Below, piece after piece: positions 16,723-26,784 of a stretch of 64,000 nucleotides of DNA. Numbering within the stretch: position 1 is the stretch's first letter; every line of letters starts with the position of its first letter. The DNA is from Microvirga solisilvae. Lineage in GTDB: Bacteria > Pseudomonadota > Alphaproteobacteria > Rhizobiales > Beijerinckiaceae. Location of the stretch: contig NZ_JAKUCN010000005.1 in NCBI RefSeq assembly GCF_022808595.1, positions 124,001-188,000 of the forward strand, read 5' to 3'. The notes under the pieces were generated by a model. The model was not told the DNA's origin, ran no database searches, and saw only the letters and a list, made by a program, of their open reading frames with translations. Position numbers and translations under genes: made by a program.

Positions 16723-18027
16723 TTGCTCGAACTGATCATCGCTATCGCTCTCGTCGCCCTGAACGGCGTTTTCGCGCTTTCAGAACTCGCCATCGTGTCC
16801 GCTCGAAGGCCTCGCCTGAAGGCCATGGCGGAACAGGGCCGCCCAGGGGCCAATACCGCCCTGACCCTCATGGAAGATTCGGGGCGCTTCCTCTCCACCG
16901 TCCAGATCGGCATCACCCTCGTCGGCATCCTGGCCGGCGCGTTCTCGGGCGCTGCTCTCGGTGACCGCCTGTCGCAGATCTTCATGGATCAGGGCATGCC
17001 GGAAGGCGTCGCCGAACCGCTCGGCTTCGGCATCGTCATCAGCATCATCACCTATCTCTCGATCGTGATCGGCGAGCTCGTGCCCAAGCAGCTCGCCTTG
17101 CGTCATCCGGAAGGCATCGCCTGCGCGATGGCGCCGCTGATGCTGGTGCTCTCCAAGGTCGCGGCGCCCGCCGTCTGGCTTCTCAACGCCTCAACGGGCG
17201 CGATCTTCAAGCTGCTCGGCACGTCCTCGGACGACAGCTCGACGGTGACCGAAGAGGAGATCAAGCACCTCGTCGGCGAGGCTGAGAGCGCCGGCGTGAT
17301 CGAGGAGGAGGAGCGGCGCATGATTTCCGGCGTGCTCCGCCTCGGCGACCGCACGGTGCGTGGCCTCATGACCCCGCGCACGGATGTGGACTGGATCGAC
17401 CTCGGCGACGACGAGGAGACGATCCGCTCGCTCCTGATGGGAACGCCCCATTCCCGCCTGCCGGTGAGCGAAGGCTCGCCGGACAACGTCATCGGCGTGG
17501 TTCAGTCGCGGGCGCTTCTCGCCGCCCTGCTCTCGGGCCAGCCCCTCGACATCCGCGCCCAGGTCCAGCAGGCCCCGGTCATTCCCGATACGCTCTATGC
17601 CTTGGATGCCCTGGCCACCTTGCGCGACTCGGAAGTGCCCATGGCCCTCGTCCATGACGAATATGGCCATTTCGAAGGCGTGGTGACCCCGGCCGATGCC
17701 CTGGAAGCCATTGTCGGCGCCTTCCGCACCGAAGGCGAGGAGCCGGAGCCCGACGCCGTGCGCCGCGAGGATGGCTCCTGGCTGCTCGCGGGCTCCATGG
17801 CCGTCGATGAAATGGCGGATATTCTAGGAATCAGCCTGCCCGAGGCCCGCAGCTACCATACGGTCGGCGGCCTCGTGATCAGCGAATTGCAGCACCTGCC
17901 CCATACGGGCGAGTTCGTCGACGTGCTCGGATGGCGCTTCGAGGTGATCGACCTGGACGAGCGCCGGATCGACAAGGTGCTCGCCACCTCGCTCACCCAG
18001 AGGGCGGGCTCGTCAGCTCTTTATTGA
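16723..18027 (+). CDS. CNNM/CBS/CorC-domain membrane protein (hemolysin family)
   Basis: A 434-residue protein of the HlyC/CorC family. Residues 1-200 form a CNNM (DUF21) domain with several membrane helices and the motif GELVPKQLALRHPE. A CBS pair follows at about 205-340 (MTPRTDVDWIDL, LVHDEYGHFEGVVTPADALE), and the last 80 residues are a CorC_HlyC domain. Such proteins are linked to magnesium or other divalent-cation export. The start is a TTG at 16723, the first codon of the first membrane helix; no good ATG exists upstream. Confidence 0.88.
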   Translation: MLELIIAIALVALNGVFALSELAIVSARRPRLKAMAEQGRPGANTALTLMEDSGRFLSTVQIGITLVGILAGAFSGAALGDRLSQIFMDQGMPEGVAEPLGFGIVISIITYLSIVIGELVPKQLALRHPEGIACAMAPLMLVLSKVAAPAVWLLNASTGAIFKLLGTSSDDSSTVTEEEIKHLVGEAESAGVIEEEERRMISGVLRLGDRTVRGLMTPRTDVDWIDLGDDEETIRSLLMGTPHSRLPVSEGSPDNVIGVVQSRALLAALLSGQPLDIRAQVQQAPVIPDTLYALDALATLRDSEVPMALVHDEYGHFEGVVTPADALEAIVGAFRTEGEEPEPDAVRREDGSWLLAGSMAVDEMADILGISLPEARSYHTVGGLVISELQHLPHTGEFVDVLGWRFEVIDLDERRIDKVLATSLTQRAGSSALY

Positions 18028-18048
18028 GATATCGAAGGGAGGCGCGGA

Positions 18049-18600
18049 TCAGCCGCGCCGTGCCCTGCCGCCGAGGCCCACTTCGATCTCGAAGCTGTTG
18101 ACCAGGTTCGGGGGAACCACGATCCCGTCCTCGACGATGGTCACGGTGGCCTGCGAACCGCCGGCCGGAATGACCGCGACCGCGCTGCGGCTGCGGTTGG
18201 CAATCACGGTCGAGCCGTCCTTCACGATGATCTGAACCGGCACGTTGTGGCGTCCAGCCGAACCGCCGGTGCTCAGGAGGGCACGGGCCTCGACGCCCAC
18301 CTTCACGAGGGTCGAGCCATCGGGCTGGCCGCGGCATTCACGGGCAAGGTTGCTGATGGCGATCTGGCTGCGCATGGTTTCGGCGCCGCCGGTGCGGATG
18401 GCCGCTCCGCCGTCGAAGATCTCCACCGGCGGGCAATAGACGTCTTCCACCGCCTGGGCCTGGACCGGAGCCTGGGTGGCGCCGCCTGTGAGGATCATCT
18501 CGCCAAGGCCCATCTCGCCCGAGCCGGCGCATCCGGACAGAACCGTTGTGCCTAGCACAGCTACCGCCAGAGCAGCCTTCGCCTTCAAACCCTTACCCAT
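18049..18600 (-). CDS. Predicted lipoprotein of unknown function
   Basis: A 183-residue protein with a lipoprotein signal: MGKGLKAKAALAV, a hydrophobic run, then LSGC with lipidation at Cys24. The mature part starts with a Gly-rich linker. The rest is predicted beta-rich (VKVGVEARALLSTGG, VPVQIIVKDGSTVIANRS). Similar lipoproteins are common in Hyphomicrobiales without an assigned job. It is 30 bp downstream of the ialB-like gene on the same strand, so the two exported proteins may be co-expressed. Confidence 0.8.
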   Translation of the reverse strand: MGKGLKAKAALAVAVLGTTVLSGCAGSGEMGLGEMILTGGATQAPVQAQAVEDVYCPPVEIFDGGAAIRTGGAETMRSQIAISNLARECRGQPDGSTLVKVGVEARALLSTGGSAGRHNVPVQIIVKDGSTVIANRSRSAVAVIPAGGSQATVTIVEDGIVVPPNLVNSFEIEVGLGGRARRG

Positions 18601-18630
18601 GGAAAACCCCCAGCTTACCTTGTGCGCCCC

Positions 18631-19143
18631 TTACGGCAGAGCATCGTATCCGGTCGCGAATCCGTTCAGCGACACAGGAATTCCGATGCCCTCCTCGGGC
18701 GTCTGGAACACGATGAAGGTGGCGGCCTGGCCGGTCTTCATCTGATTGATGAGATTATCTTCCATGACAACCTCGGCGACGCAACCCGTAGCCAGGCAGC
18801 GCACGAAGCCGGCCCGGCCGATATCGGTCTGGTCGATCTTCAGCCCGAGCCCGGACGGCAGGAGGATACCAAGGGGCGCGACCACGCGAAGAAGCCGGCT
18901 TTTGGCGTCGGCGGTTTTCAACACAATAATCACGAGAGTGACGTTGGGGCGGTCCTCCGCCACCACGTTCTGGACGAGGGCGCATTGCTCGGCCGTGGCG
19001 CCTGCGGGCGTCTCGCAGCGCATCTGCCAGTCGCCATAGGTGTTCTTCACCATGCCCTGGGCACCCGCGCCGCTCGCTGCGGACAGGGCCAGCAGACCCA
19101 GGCAGGCCGCCGCCCCGTTACGGACCCATCGTGATACGCCCAT
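18631..19143 (-). CDS. IalB-family exported protein
   Basis: A 170-residue protein with a signal peptide (cut near SGAGAQG). The mature part matches the invasion-associated locus B family: YGDWQMRCE, CALVQ, LLPSGLGLKID, CLATGCVAEV and a C-terminal FQTPEEGIGIPVSL. Four Cys are placed for two disulfides. IalB was named for a Bartonella invasion factor, but homologues are widespread in free-living Hyphomicrobiales, where the role is unknown. A lipoprotein gene follows. Confidence 0.88.
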   Translation of the reverse strand: MGVSRWVRNGAAACLGLLALSAASGAGAQGMVKNTYGDWQMRCETPAGATAEQCALVQNVVAEDRPNVTLVIIVLKTADAKSRLLRVVAPLGILLPSGLGLKIDQTDIGRAGFVRCLATGCVAEVVMEDNLINQMKTGQAATFIVFQTPEEGIGIPVSLNGFATGYDALP

Positions 19144-19462
19144 CGGTCTCTCCTTCTTGAGCCCTTCGCCGCGAAGGGCAGCGGCCTAAAACCGCTCCGA
19201 TCCAAATCTTTGGCCCGTTGGGACCATGGCCGGGGGCCTGATGTCAAGCGAGAGGGGGATAAGTGGGGATCACAAACGCTTTTGGAGGTTATGACGCACA
19301 GATTGCGACGACAGAACCGTTGCGCTTCGCCGCGTCCTGTGGTCTTTGGCACAAATCTAAAGTGATGGCGCGGGCCGGGCGCCGATATGCGCGCGCCCAT
19401 GCTGTCTCTTTATGCTTTCGTGGCCGCCCGGCCACCACATCTTTAGGAGCTTTGGAACGCCG
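19144..19462. other. Intergenic region between divergent ialB-like and coxB genes
   Basis: This 319-bp gap must hold the promoters of both flanking units. It contains small inverted repeats such as CTTCGCCGCGAAGG near 19165 and GGCCGGGGGCC near 19230. I found no convincing -35/-10 pair, riboswitch or RNA gene. AGGAG at 19445-19449 is the coxB ribosome binding site. Confidence 0.5.
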
Positions 19463-20317
19463 ATGCGGATCGAGAATGCACGTCGATCGGTGACCGCCCT
19501 CTCCACGGCAGCGGTCGCACTTGTGTTGGGCATAAGTGAGGCATGGGCCGCCGCAGGCCGCCCCTCCCCTTGGGAAACCGGCATGCAGGAGATGGTGACC
19601 GAACTGGGGCAGAGCGTCTCCAGCTTCCACACCTACCTGGTTTGGCTGATCACCGCGATCTGCCTGTTCGTTCTGGCGCTGCTCCTCGTGATCGTCGCCC
19701 GCTTCAACGAGAAGAAGAACCCGGTTCCCTCCAAGACCACCCACCACACCCTGCTCGAGGTTGCCTGGACCATCGTTCCGGTGCTGATCCTCGTGGCCAT
19801 CGCCATCCCGTCCTTCCGCCTCCTGCGTCAGCAGCTGGTTCCGCCGCAGGCCGACGTGGTGATCAAGGCCACCGGCTATTCCTGGTACTGGGGCTACGAG
19901 TACCCGGCCGATCAGGGCGGCTTCAAGTTCGACTCGAACATGGTGACCGACCAAGCGGCCCTGAAGCCCGACCAGCCGCGTCTGCTCGGCGCCGACAACG
20001 CCATGGTCGTGCCTGTGGGCAAGGTCGTGCGCGTTCAGGTCACCTCGGCCGACGTGATCCACGCCTTCGCGCTGCCGTCCTTCTACATCAAGGTCGACGC
20101 CATTCCCGGACGCCTGAACGAAACCTGGTTCAAGGCCGAGAAGGAAGGCGTGTATTACGGCCAGTGCTCGGAGCTCTGCGGCAACGGCCATCCGTACATG
20201 CCGATCGAGATCCGCGTCGTGAGCGAGCAGCAATATGCCGCCTGGCTCGCCGAGTCGAAGCAGAAGTATGCTTCGACGGACGATACGGCTCCGATCAAGT
20301 TCGCGAACGCTCAGTAA
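19463..20317 (+). CDS. coxB: Cytochrome c oxidase subunit II
   Basis: A 284-residue subunit of the aa3-type oxidase. It has a signal peptide (cut near SEAWA), two membrane helices, and a periplasmic cupredoxin domain with the CuA site in YYGQCSELCGNGHPYMPIE plus an upstream His in VIHAFALPS. It accepts electrons from cytochrome c. No fused cytochrome c domain is present. The start at 19463 is chosen because it has AGGAG upstream and begins the signal peptide; an earlier in-frame ATG at 19412 lacks one. It opens the cox cluster. Confidence 0.96.
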   Translation: MRIENARRSVTALSTAAVALVLGISEAWAAAGRPSPWETGMQEMVTELGQSVSSFHTYLVWLITAICLFVLALLLVIVARFNEKKNPVPSKTTHHTLLEVAWTIVPVLILVAIAIPSFRLLRQQLVPPQADVVIKATGYSWYWGYEYPADQGGFKFDSNMVTDQAALKPDQPRLLGADNAMVVPVGKVVRVQVTSADVIHAFALPSFYIKVDAIPGRLNETWFKAEKEGVYYGQCSELCGNGHPYMPIEIRVVSEQQYAAWLAESKQKYASTDDTAPIKFANAQ

Positions 20318-20322
20318 TTTAA

Positions 20323-21969
<1,647 letters not shown>

Positions 21970-21980
21970 TCAAGCGAGTC

Positions 21981-22000
21981 GGGCGGCTTTTTCGCCGCCC
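21981..22000 (+). other. Hairpin between coxA and ctaB
   Basis: GGGCGGC / GCCGCCC with a TTTTTC loop, 11 bp after the coxA stop. It is not followed by a T-run, so it is more likely an mRNA-stabilising or attenuating fold than a full terminator. It could let coxBA message exceed that of the assembly genes downstream. Confidence 0.55.
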
Positions 22001-22106
22001 GCTCCTCCCCCGAGGGCTTGGGCTTTTCCTAAGCCTTCCGGCGAGGAGCTGACACCGCGAGGCACTCGACGCCTCTATTTTTCAGCATTTCGGAAGATCA
22101 TTTGGT

Positions 22107-23063
22107 ATGAACACCCTGTCGAACAGTTTGACCGAGCCCCAGAACGAGAGCATCGCCAGCAATGGTCTCTCGCAGGGTGACGTGTCCGACTTCTTCGCTC
22201 TCCTCAAGCCGCGCGTGATGTTTCTCGTCGTCTTCACGGCGCTCGTCGGCATGGTCGTCAGCCATCCGAACGTGAATCCCGTGCTGGCTTTCGTGTCCCT
22301 GCTCATGATCGCCATCGGCGGTGGTGCATCGGGCTGCCTGAACATGTGGTGGGACGCGGATATCGACGCCGTGATGACCCGCACCCGCAAGCGTCCGATC
22401 CCGGCCGGCAAGATCCAGCCCAATGAGGCCCTGGCTTTCGGCCTCACCCTCTCCGCGGGTTCTGTGCTGATCCTCGGCCTTGCCAGCAACTGGCTGGCCG
22501 CGGGCCTGCTCGCCTTCACGATCTTCTTCTACGTCGTGATCTATTCCATGTGGCTGAAGCGCTCGACGCCGCAGAACATCGTGATCGGCGGCGCGGCAGG
22601 CGCCCTGCCCCCCATCGTCGCGCAGGCCGCCGTCACCGGATCAGTGGCCTGGGACAGCGTGATCCTGTTTGCCATCATCTTCATGTGGACGCCGCCCCAT
22701 TTCTGGGCGCTGGCCCTCGTGAAATCGGGCGATTACGAGCGTGCCGGCATCCCGATGATGCCGAATGTCGCCGGCCCCAATTCCACCCGCTTCCAGATCC
22801 TGGCCTACACGGTGCTTCTCGCCCCGCTCGGCCTGGCGCCCGTGTTCTTCGGCTTCGGCGGCCTGGCTTATGCCATCATCTCGGTTGTCGGCGGCCTCGG
22901 CATGCTGGCGCTCGCGATCCAGGTCTATCGCCTGCGCGAGGGCGAGCCTGCCATGCGGGTGGCCCAGCAACTCTTCGGCTTCTCGATCCTTTACCTGTTC
23001 CTGCTGTTCGCCACGCTGCTCGCGGAGCACGGCTTCGGCTTCTTCCATCCGGTTCTGGGGTGA
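22107..23063 (+). CDS. ctaB: Protoheme IX farnesyltransferase (heme O synthase)
   Basis: A 318-residue UbiA-family prenyltransferase that attaches farnesyl to heme b on the way to heme a. The first Asp-rich motif is [15 protein letters not shown], and KRPIPAGKI follows. Eight to nine membrane helices are expected. Its place between coxA and the Cox11 gene is standard. Heme A synthase (ctaA) is not in the window. Confidence 0.96.
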   Translation: MNTLSNSLTEPQNESIASNGLSQGDVSDFFALLKPRVMFLVVFTALVGMVVSHPNVNPVLAFVSLLMIAIGGGASGCLNMWWDADIDAVMTRTRKRPIPAGKIQPNEALAFGLTLSAGSVLILGLASNWLAAGLLAFTIFFYVVIYSMWLKRSTPQNIVIGGAAGALPPIVAQAAVTGSVAWDSVILFAIIFMWTPPHFWALALVKSGDYERAGIPMMPNVAGPNSTRFQILAYTVLLAPLGLAPVFFGFGGLAYAIISVVGGLGMLALAIQVYRLREGEPAMRVAQQLFGFSILYLFLLFATLLAEHGFGFFHPVLG

Positions 23064-23069
23064 GCGGAC

Positions 23070-23228
23070 ATGACGGATCGTAATTCCTACCACCTCACTC
23101 CCGAGGAACAGCAGCGCCGCAGACGGCGTTCGATCGCGCTCGGCCTGACCCTCGGCATTCTCTGCATCCTGCTTTTCGCGGTGACGATGGCGAAGCTGGG
23201 CCCGCAGGTTCTCAACCGTCCGCTGTGA
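23070..23228 (+). CDS. coxF: Small CoxF-like membrane protein of the cox cluster
   Basis: A 52-residue protein that is easily missed. It starts MTDRNSYHLTPEEQQRRR, has a run of five arginines, then one membrane helix (about 21-41) and a short end PQVLNRPL. It lies 6 bp after ctaB and its stop is 1 bp before ctaG. Position, size and topology match the CoxF-like proteins found between ctaB and ctaG in other alphaproteobacteria. A role in oxidase assembly is inferred from context only. Confidence 0.8.
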   Translation: MTDRNSYHLTPEEQQRRRRRSIALGLTLGILCILLFAVTMAKLGPQVLNRPL

Positions 23229-23229
23229 G

Positions 23230-23826
23230 ATGAGCATGGCCGAGACACCCCACCAGCAACGTAAGATGCACCGCACGGCCTTTGCCTGCCTCGGCGTCGT
23301 CGTGGGCATGGTCGGGCTCGCCTATGCCTCGGTGCCGCTCTACGATCTCTTCTGCAAGGTGACGGGCTTCGACGGCACGCCGGTTGCGCGCGACAGCAAC
23401 GACACGCAGGTGATGGATCGAAAGATCGCCGTGCGCTTCGACGCCAATGTGGCGCCGGGCCTGAGCTGGCGCTTCTCGGCTGAAAAGCCCGAGATCTCCG
23501 TCAAGCTCGGCGAGACGACGACCGTCTATTACAAGGTCACCAACACGGGCGATAAGCCCGCCACCGGCATCGCCACCTACAATGTGCAGCCGGACCTTGC
23601 AGGCACCTACTTCTCGAAGCTCGAATGCTTCTGCTTCACGGAGCAGACCCTGAAACCGGGGGAAACCCTGGAATCGGCGGTCGTGTTCTACATCGATCCC
23701 CGCCTCGTGCAGGATTCCGACGTGAAGGACCTCTCTTCCATCACCCTCTCCTACACCTACTTCCCGTCCAAGGCGGGCAAGCCGGTGGCGGAGGCCACAT
23801 CTTCAACCCAACCCACCGTTCAATAA
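23230..23826 (+). CDS. ctaG: Cytochrome c oxidase assembly protein CtaG/Cox11
   Basis: A 198-residue copper chaperone that delivers copper to CuB of subunit I. One N-terminal membrane helix ([20 protein letters not shown]) is followed by [14 protein letters not shown] and a periplasmic immunoglobulin-like domain. The copper-binding motif CFCF is in [12 protein letters not shown] second Met two codons in is an alternative start. It begins one base after the coxF-like stop. Confidence 0.96.
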   Translation: MSMAETPHQQRKMHRTAFACLGVVVGMVGLAYASVPLYDLFCKVTGFDGTPVARDSNDTQVMDRKIAVRFDANVAPGLSWRFSAEKPEISVKLGETTTVYYKVTNTGDKPATGIATYNVQPDLAGTYFSKLECFCFTEQTLKPGETLESAVVFYIDPRLVQDSDVKDLSSITLSYTYFPSKAGKPVAEATSSTQPTVQ

Positions 23827-23890
23827 GGAACGTGACAAGCTGGGCAGAAACGTCCTAAAGCGAAGTCACAATCGAGGCACGGAGACTAAA

Positions 23891-24748
23891 ATGGCCGAGG
23901 CTCACGCCAAGAACCACGACTACCACATTCTTGAACCGAGCCCGTGGCCGCTGATCGGCGCGGTCAGCGCCTTCCTGATGGCCTCCGGGTTCGTCACCTG
24001 GTGGAAGGACATCGCCTTCGGTAGCCTGCACCTGGGCCCCTACATCTTCGGCGCCGGCATCATCGGCGTGCTCTACACGATGATCGCCTGGTGGAGCGAC
24101 GTGGTGCGCGAGGCCAATACGGGTTCCCACACCCGCGTGGTCCAGCTGCATCACCGCTACGGCATGCTCATGTTCATCGCCTCCGAGGTGATGTTCTTCG
24201 CAGCATGGTTCTGGGCTTACTTCGACGCCGCTCTCTATGCCGGCGACCCGCAGCTCTACTCGCGCGTCGAGGCGCTCGGCGGCGTGTGGCCCCCGAAGGG
24301 CATCGAGACCTTCGATCCCTGGCACCTGCCGCTGCTCAACACGCTGATCCTGTTGACCTCCGGCACCACGGTCACCTGGGCGCACCATGCGCTGTTGCAC
24401 AATGACCGCCAGGGCCTCAAGGCAGGCCTGTGGCTCACGGTCATCCTCGGCATCGTGTTCAGCTTCGTGCAGGCCTACGAGTACAGCCACGCCGCCTTCG
24501 GCTTCAAAGGCAACATCTACGGCGCCACCTTCTTCATGGCGACGGGCTTCCACGGCGCTCACGTGATCATCGGCACGATCTTCCTCGCCGTGTGCCTGAT
24601 GCGCGCCTATCGCGGCGACTTCACGCCCAAGCAGCACCTCGGCTTCGAATTCGCCGCCTGGTACTGGCACTTCGTGGACGTGGTGTGGCTCTTCCTCTTC
24701 GCCGCCATCTACGTGTGGGGCTACGGCGGATACGCAGCCGGGCATTAA
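23891..24748 (+). CDS. coxC: Cytochrome c oxidase subunit III
   Basis: A 285-residue membrane protein with seven helices. Typical segments are HNDYHIL-like [13 protein letters not shown] at the start, [20 protein letters not shown], and the end [19 protein letters not shown]. It stabilises the catalytic core and supports proton uptake. CGGAGAC precedes the ATG. A terminator follows 26 bp after the stop, so coxB to coxC may form one transcription unit. Confidence 0.97.
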   Translation: MAEAHAKNHDYHILEPSPWPLIGAVSAFLMASGFVTWWKDIAFGSLHLGPYIFGAGIIGVLYTMIAWWSDVVREANTGSHTRVVQLHHRYGMLMFIASEVMFFAAWFWAYFDAALYAGDPQLYSRVEALGGVWPPKGIETFDPWHLPLLNTLILLTSGTTVTWAHHALLHNDRQGLKAGLWLTVILGIVFSFVQAYEYSHAAFGFKGNIYGATFFMATGFHGAHVIIGTIFLAVCLMRAYRGDFTPKQHLGFEFAAWYWHFVDVVWLFLFAAIYVWGYGGYAAGH

Positions 24749-24773
24749 GGCCGCTCACGCAAAAGATCGAACG

Positions 24774-24803
24774 AGGGCGGCTTTCGAGCCGCCCTTCGCT
24801 TTT
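24774..24803 (+). terminator. Rho-independent terminator after coxC
   Basis: Stem AGGGCGGC / GCCGCCCT with a TTTCGA loop followed by TCGCTTTT. The T-run is interrupted but the stem is strong. It separates coxC from the DUF983 and SURF1 genes, which may still be reached by read-through. Confidence 0.75.
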
Positions 24804-24851
24804 CAGCCTCCCCTCCCCATGTGAGCGGATGGCACTTCACGGAGAACCATC

Positions 24852-25220
24852 GTGGCCCAAGTCCAGAAAACGTCGTCCCCGATCCTCGCCGGCCTCAAAT
24901 GCCGCTGCCCGCAATGCGGCAAGGGACGTCTGTTCAACGGCTTTCTCACGCTTGCTCCGCGTTGCGACGTCTGCGGTCTCGATTTCTCCTTCGCCGATCC
25001 GGCCGATGGTCCGGCCTTCTTCGTGATGATCATCATGGGCATTCCGGCAGCGGGCTTCGGCGTATGGGTCGAACTCGCCTTCGAGCCTCCCTTCTGGGTT
25101 CATCTTCTCACGACGCTGCCGTTCCTGTTGCTGACCTGCATTCCACCGATCCGTCCCGTCAAAGGAATGCTGGTGGCGAGCCAGTATCTCCACAAGGCCG
25201 AGGAAGGGCGCTTCCAGTAG
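24852..25220 (+). CDS. DUF983 family membrane protein
   Basis: A 122-residue protein with the DUF983 layout: a zinc-ribbon-like start with C-x2-C pairs (CRCPQCGKG and CDVCGLDF), then ADGPAFFVM and two membrane helices. The start codon is GTG at 24852 with GGAGA upstream. DUF983 genes commonly sit between coxC and SURF1 in alphaproteobacteria, which suggests a part in oxidase assembly, possibly metal handling. The function is not established. Its stop shares one base with the GTG of the next gene. Confidence 0.88.
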   Translation: MAQVQKTSSPILAGLKCRCPQCGKGRLFNGFLTLAPRCDVCGLDFSFADPADGPAFFVMIIMGIPAAGFGVWVELAFEPPFWVHLLTTLPFLLLTCIPPIRPVKGMLVASQYLHKAEEGRFQ

Positions 25221-25972
25221 TGATCGCTAGAAGCCCGCACAAAGGCCGCTCCCTTCTCATCCCCGGCCTCGCGACCCTCATCGCGCTTGCGATCCTCATG
25301 GGCCTCGGCACGTGGCAGATGCAGCGTAAGGCCTGGAAGGAGGATCTGATCCGGCAGATCGAAACCCGCGCCTATGGCGAGCCGGGTTCCATCGTTCCGG
25401 AATCAGACTGGAAGAACTGGCGCGCGGACCAGGACGAGTTCCGCAAGGTGCGCGTCACAGGCACCTTCCTGCACGATCGCGAAGCGCCGGTTTATGGCCT
25501 GGCCCAGGGCTCCAGGCAGGGAGCACCGATCCAGGGCTACTACATCCTCACGCCGCTCAGGCTCACCACGGGCGGCATCGCGATGATCAATCGCGGCTTC
25601 GTGCCGACAGATTTGAAGAACCCGGCCACCCGCGCGCAAAGCCAGCCCGACGGCGAGGTGACGGTGACCGGCCTCGTGCGGGCGCCGGAAGCTCGCAATC
25701 CCTTCACGCCGAACGACGATCCCGCCCGCAACACGTGGTTCACGCGCGATCCGCAAGCCATCGCCCAGGCGCGCGGCCTCGAGCCCGTGGCGCCTTTCCT
25801 CATCGATGCGGATGCCACGCCCAATCCGGGCGGCTGGCCGCGCGGGGGGCAAACCCCGCTCACGCTGCCCAACAACCATCTGCAATATGCGCTCACCTGG
25901 TACGGCCTCGCGCTCACTCTCATCGGCGTGTTCGCGGCCTTCGCTTGGCGGCGTTTGCAACGCAACGACTAG
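25220..25972 (+). CDS. SURF1 family oxidase assembly protein
   Basis: A 250-residue SURF1 protein with two membrane helices, one at each end (LATLIALAILMGLGTWQ and TWYGLALTLIGVFAAFAW), and a periplasmic domain between. The motifs LGTWQMQRKAWKE, VTGTF and the C-terminal NNHLQYALTWYGLA are typical. SURF1 aids heme a3 insertion into subunit I. The start is GTG at 25220, overlapping the DUF983 stop by one base. The same frame stays open upstream inside DUF983 but lacks a plausible start. Confidence 0.92.
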   Translation: MIARSPHKGRSLLIPGLATLIALAILMGLGTWQMQRKAWKEDLIRQIETRAYGEPGSIVPESDWKNWRADQDEFRKVRVTGTFLHDREAPVYGLAQGSRQGAPIQGYYILTPLRLTTGGIAMINRGFVPTDLKNPATRAQSQPDGEVTVTGLVRAPEARNPFTPNDDPARNTWFTRDPQAIAQARGLEPVAPFLIDADATPNPGGWPRGGQTPLTLPNNHLQYALTWYGLALTLIGVFAAFAWRRLQRND

Positions 25973-26009
25973 GCTTGGTTTCCTGAGAAAACTCGGATAA
26001 CCTCGCTCC

Positions 26010-26136
26010 ATGTTCACGCTTGTCATGACCGTAATGCTCCTCACGACGCGCCTTGCAGGGCGTGCGGGAGAGGCTTTGCGCATCTAGAAAGCGTCGAGCA
26101 TTTTTCCCAAAGCCCTGCGGAGACGAGCAGGGCTTT
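26010..26136 (+). promoter_or_regulatory. Possible leader peptide with competing hairpins upstream of the acetyltransferase
   Basis: A 25-codon frame (26010-26087) reads MFTLVMTVMLLTTRLAGRAG and five more residues, with four Thr and many Leu/Val/Met. Inside it, GCAGGGC (26055-26061) can pair with GCCCTGC (26112-26118). The latter instead pairs with GCAGGGC (26127-26133) in a 10-bp stem AAAGCCCTGC / GCAGGGCTTT. This is the three-part competing layout of an attenuator. No T-run follows the last stem and no SD is clear before the ATG, so this is tentative. thrC lies further downstream. Confidence 0.35.
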
Positions 26137-26176
26137 GCAGGTTCGGTTCGCCTCCGCCTTTTCCAAGGAGAGCGAC

Positions 26177-26710
26177 ATGAACGCCCAACCATCCCAACAT
26201 CCGCCCAGTCCCATCGATGCCGACGGCATCGTGATCAGGGCTGCCCGGCCCTCCGATTATGAGGGCATCGCCGCCCTCGGGAGTCTCCCCCGCCTGCGCT
26301 GGGGAACCTTGCGGCTGCCCTATCAATCTCCCGAGACGACGAAGAAATGGCTGGAAGGCCATGCTCCCGGCAATCTGAACCTCGTGGTCGAGGCGGACGG
26401 CGTCATCATCGGCAGCGGCGGCTTCGAGCGCCATCAGGGGCGGCGCAACCATGTGGGCTATCTCGGCATGGGCCTGCACGACGCCTATCAGGGCCGCGGC
26501 ATCGGCACGCGGCTTTTGCGGGAAATCCTGGATACCGCCGACAACTGGTTCAATCTCAGGCGGATGGAGCTCACCGTCTACGTGGACAACGCGCCCGCCA
26601 TCGCCCTCTACAAGCGCCATGGCTTCGAGCTTGAAGGCACCCACCGGGACTATGCCTTCCGCGACGGCTCCTTCGTGGATGCCCACGCCATGGCCCGGAT
26701 AAAACCGTGA
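26177..26710 (+). CDS. GNAT family N-acetyltransferase
   Basis: A 177-residue GNAT protein. Residues 15-175 hold the fold. The acetyl-CoA loop is QGRGIGTRLLREIL (the Q/RxxGxG/A motif), and the C-terminal YVDNAPAIALYKRHGFELEG is typical of the subgroup that modifies small molecules or protein N-termini. The ATG at 26177 has AAGGAG 6 nt upstream and is preferred over an in-frame ATG at 26135. thrC follows after 74 bp. The substrate is unknown. Confidence 0.88.
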   Translation: MNAQPSQHPPSPIDADGIVIRAARPSDYEGIAALGSLPRLRWGTLRLPYQSPETTKKWLEGHAPGNLNLVVEADGVIIGSGGFERHQGRRNHVGYLGMGLHDAYQGRGIGTRLLREILDTADNWFNLRRMELTVYVDNAPAIALYKRHGFELEGTHRDYAFRDGSFVDAHAMARIKP

Positions 26711-26784
26711 CGAGGACGCCGGTTGCGACTTGCCGCAACCGGCTGCTGCTCCTAATGTCCGCCCGAATTTTCAGGAGATTGACC

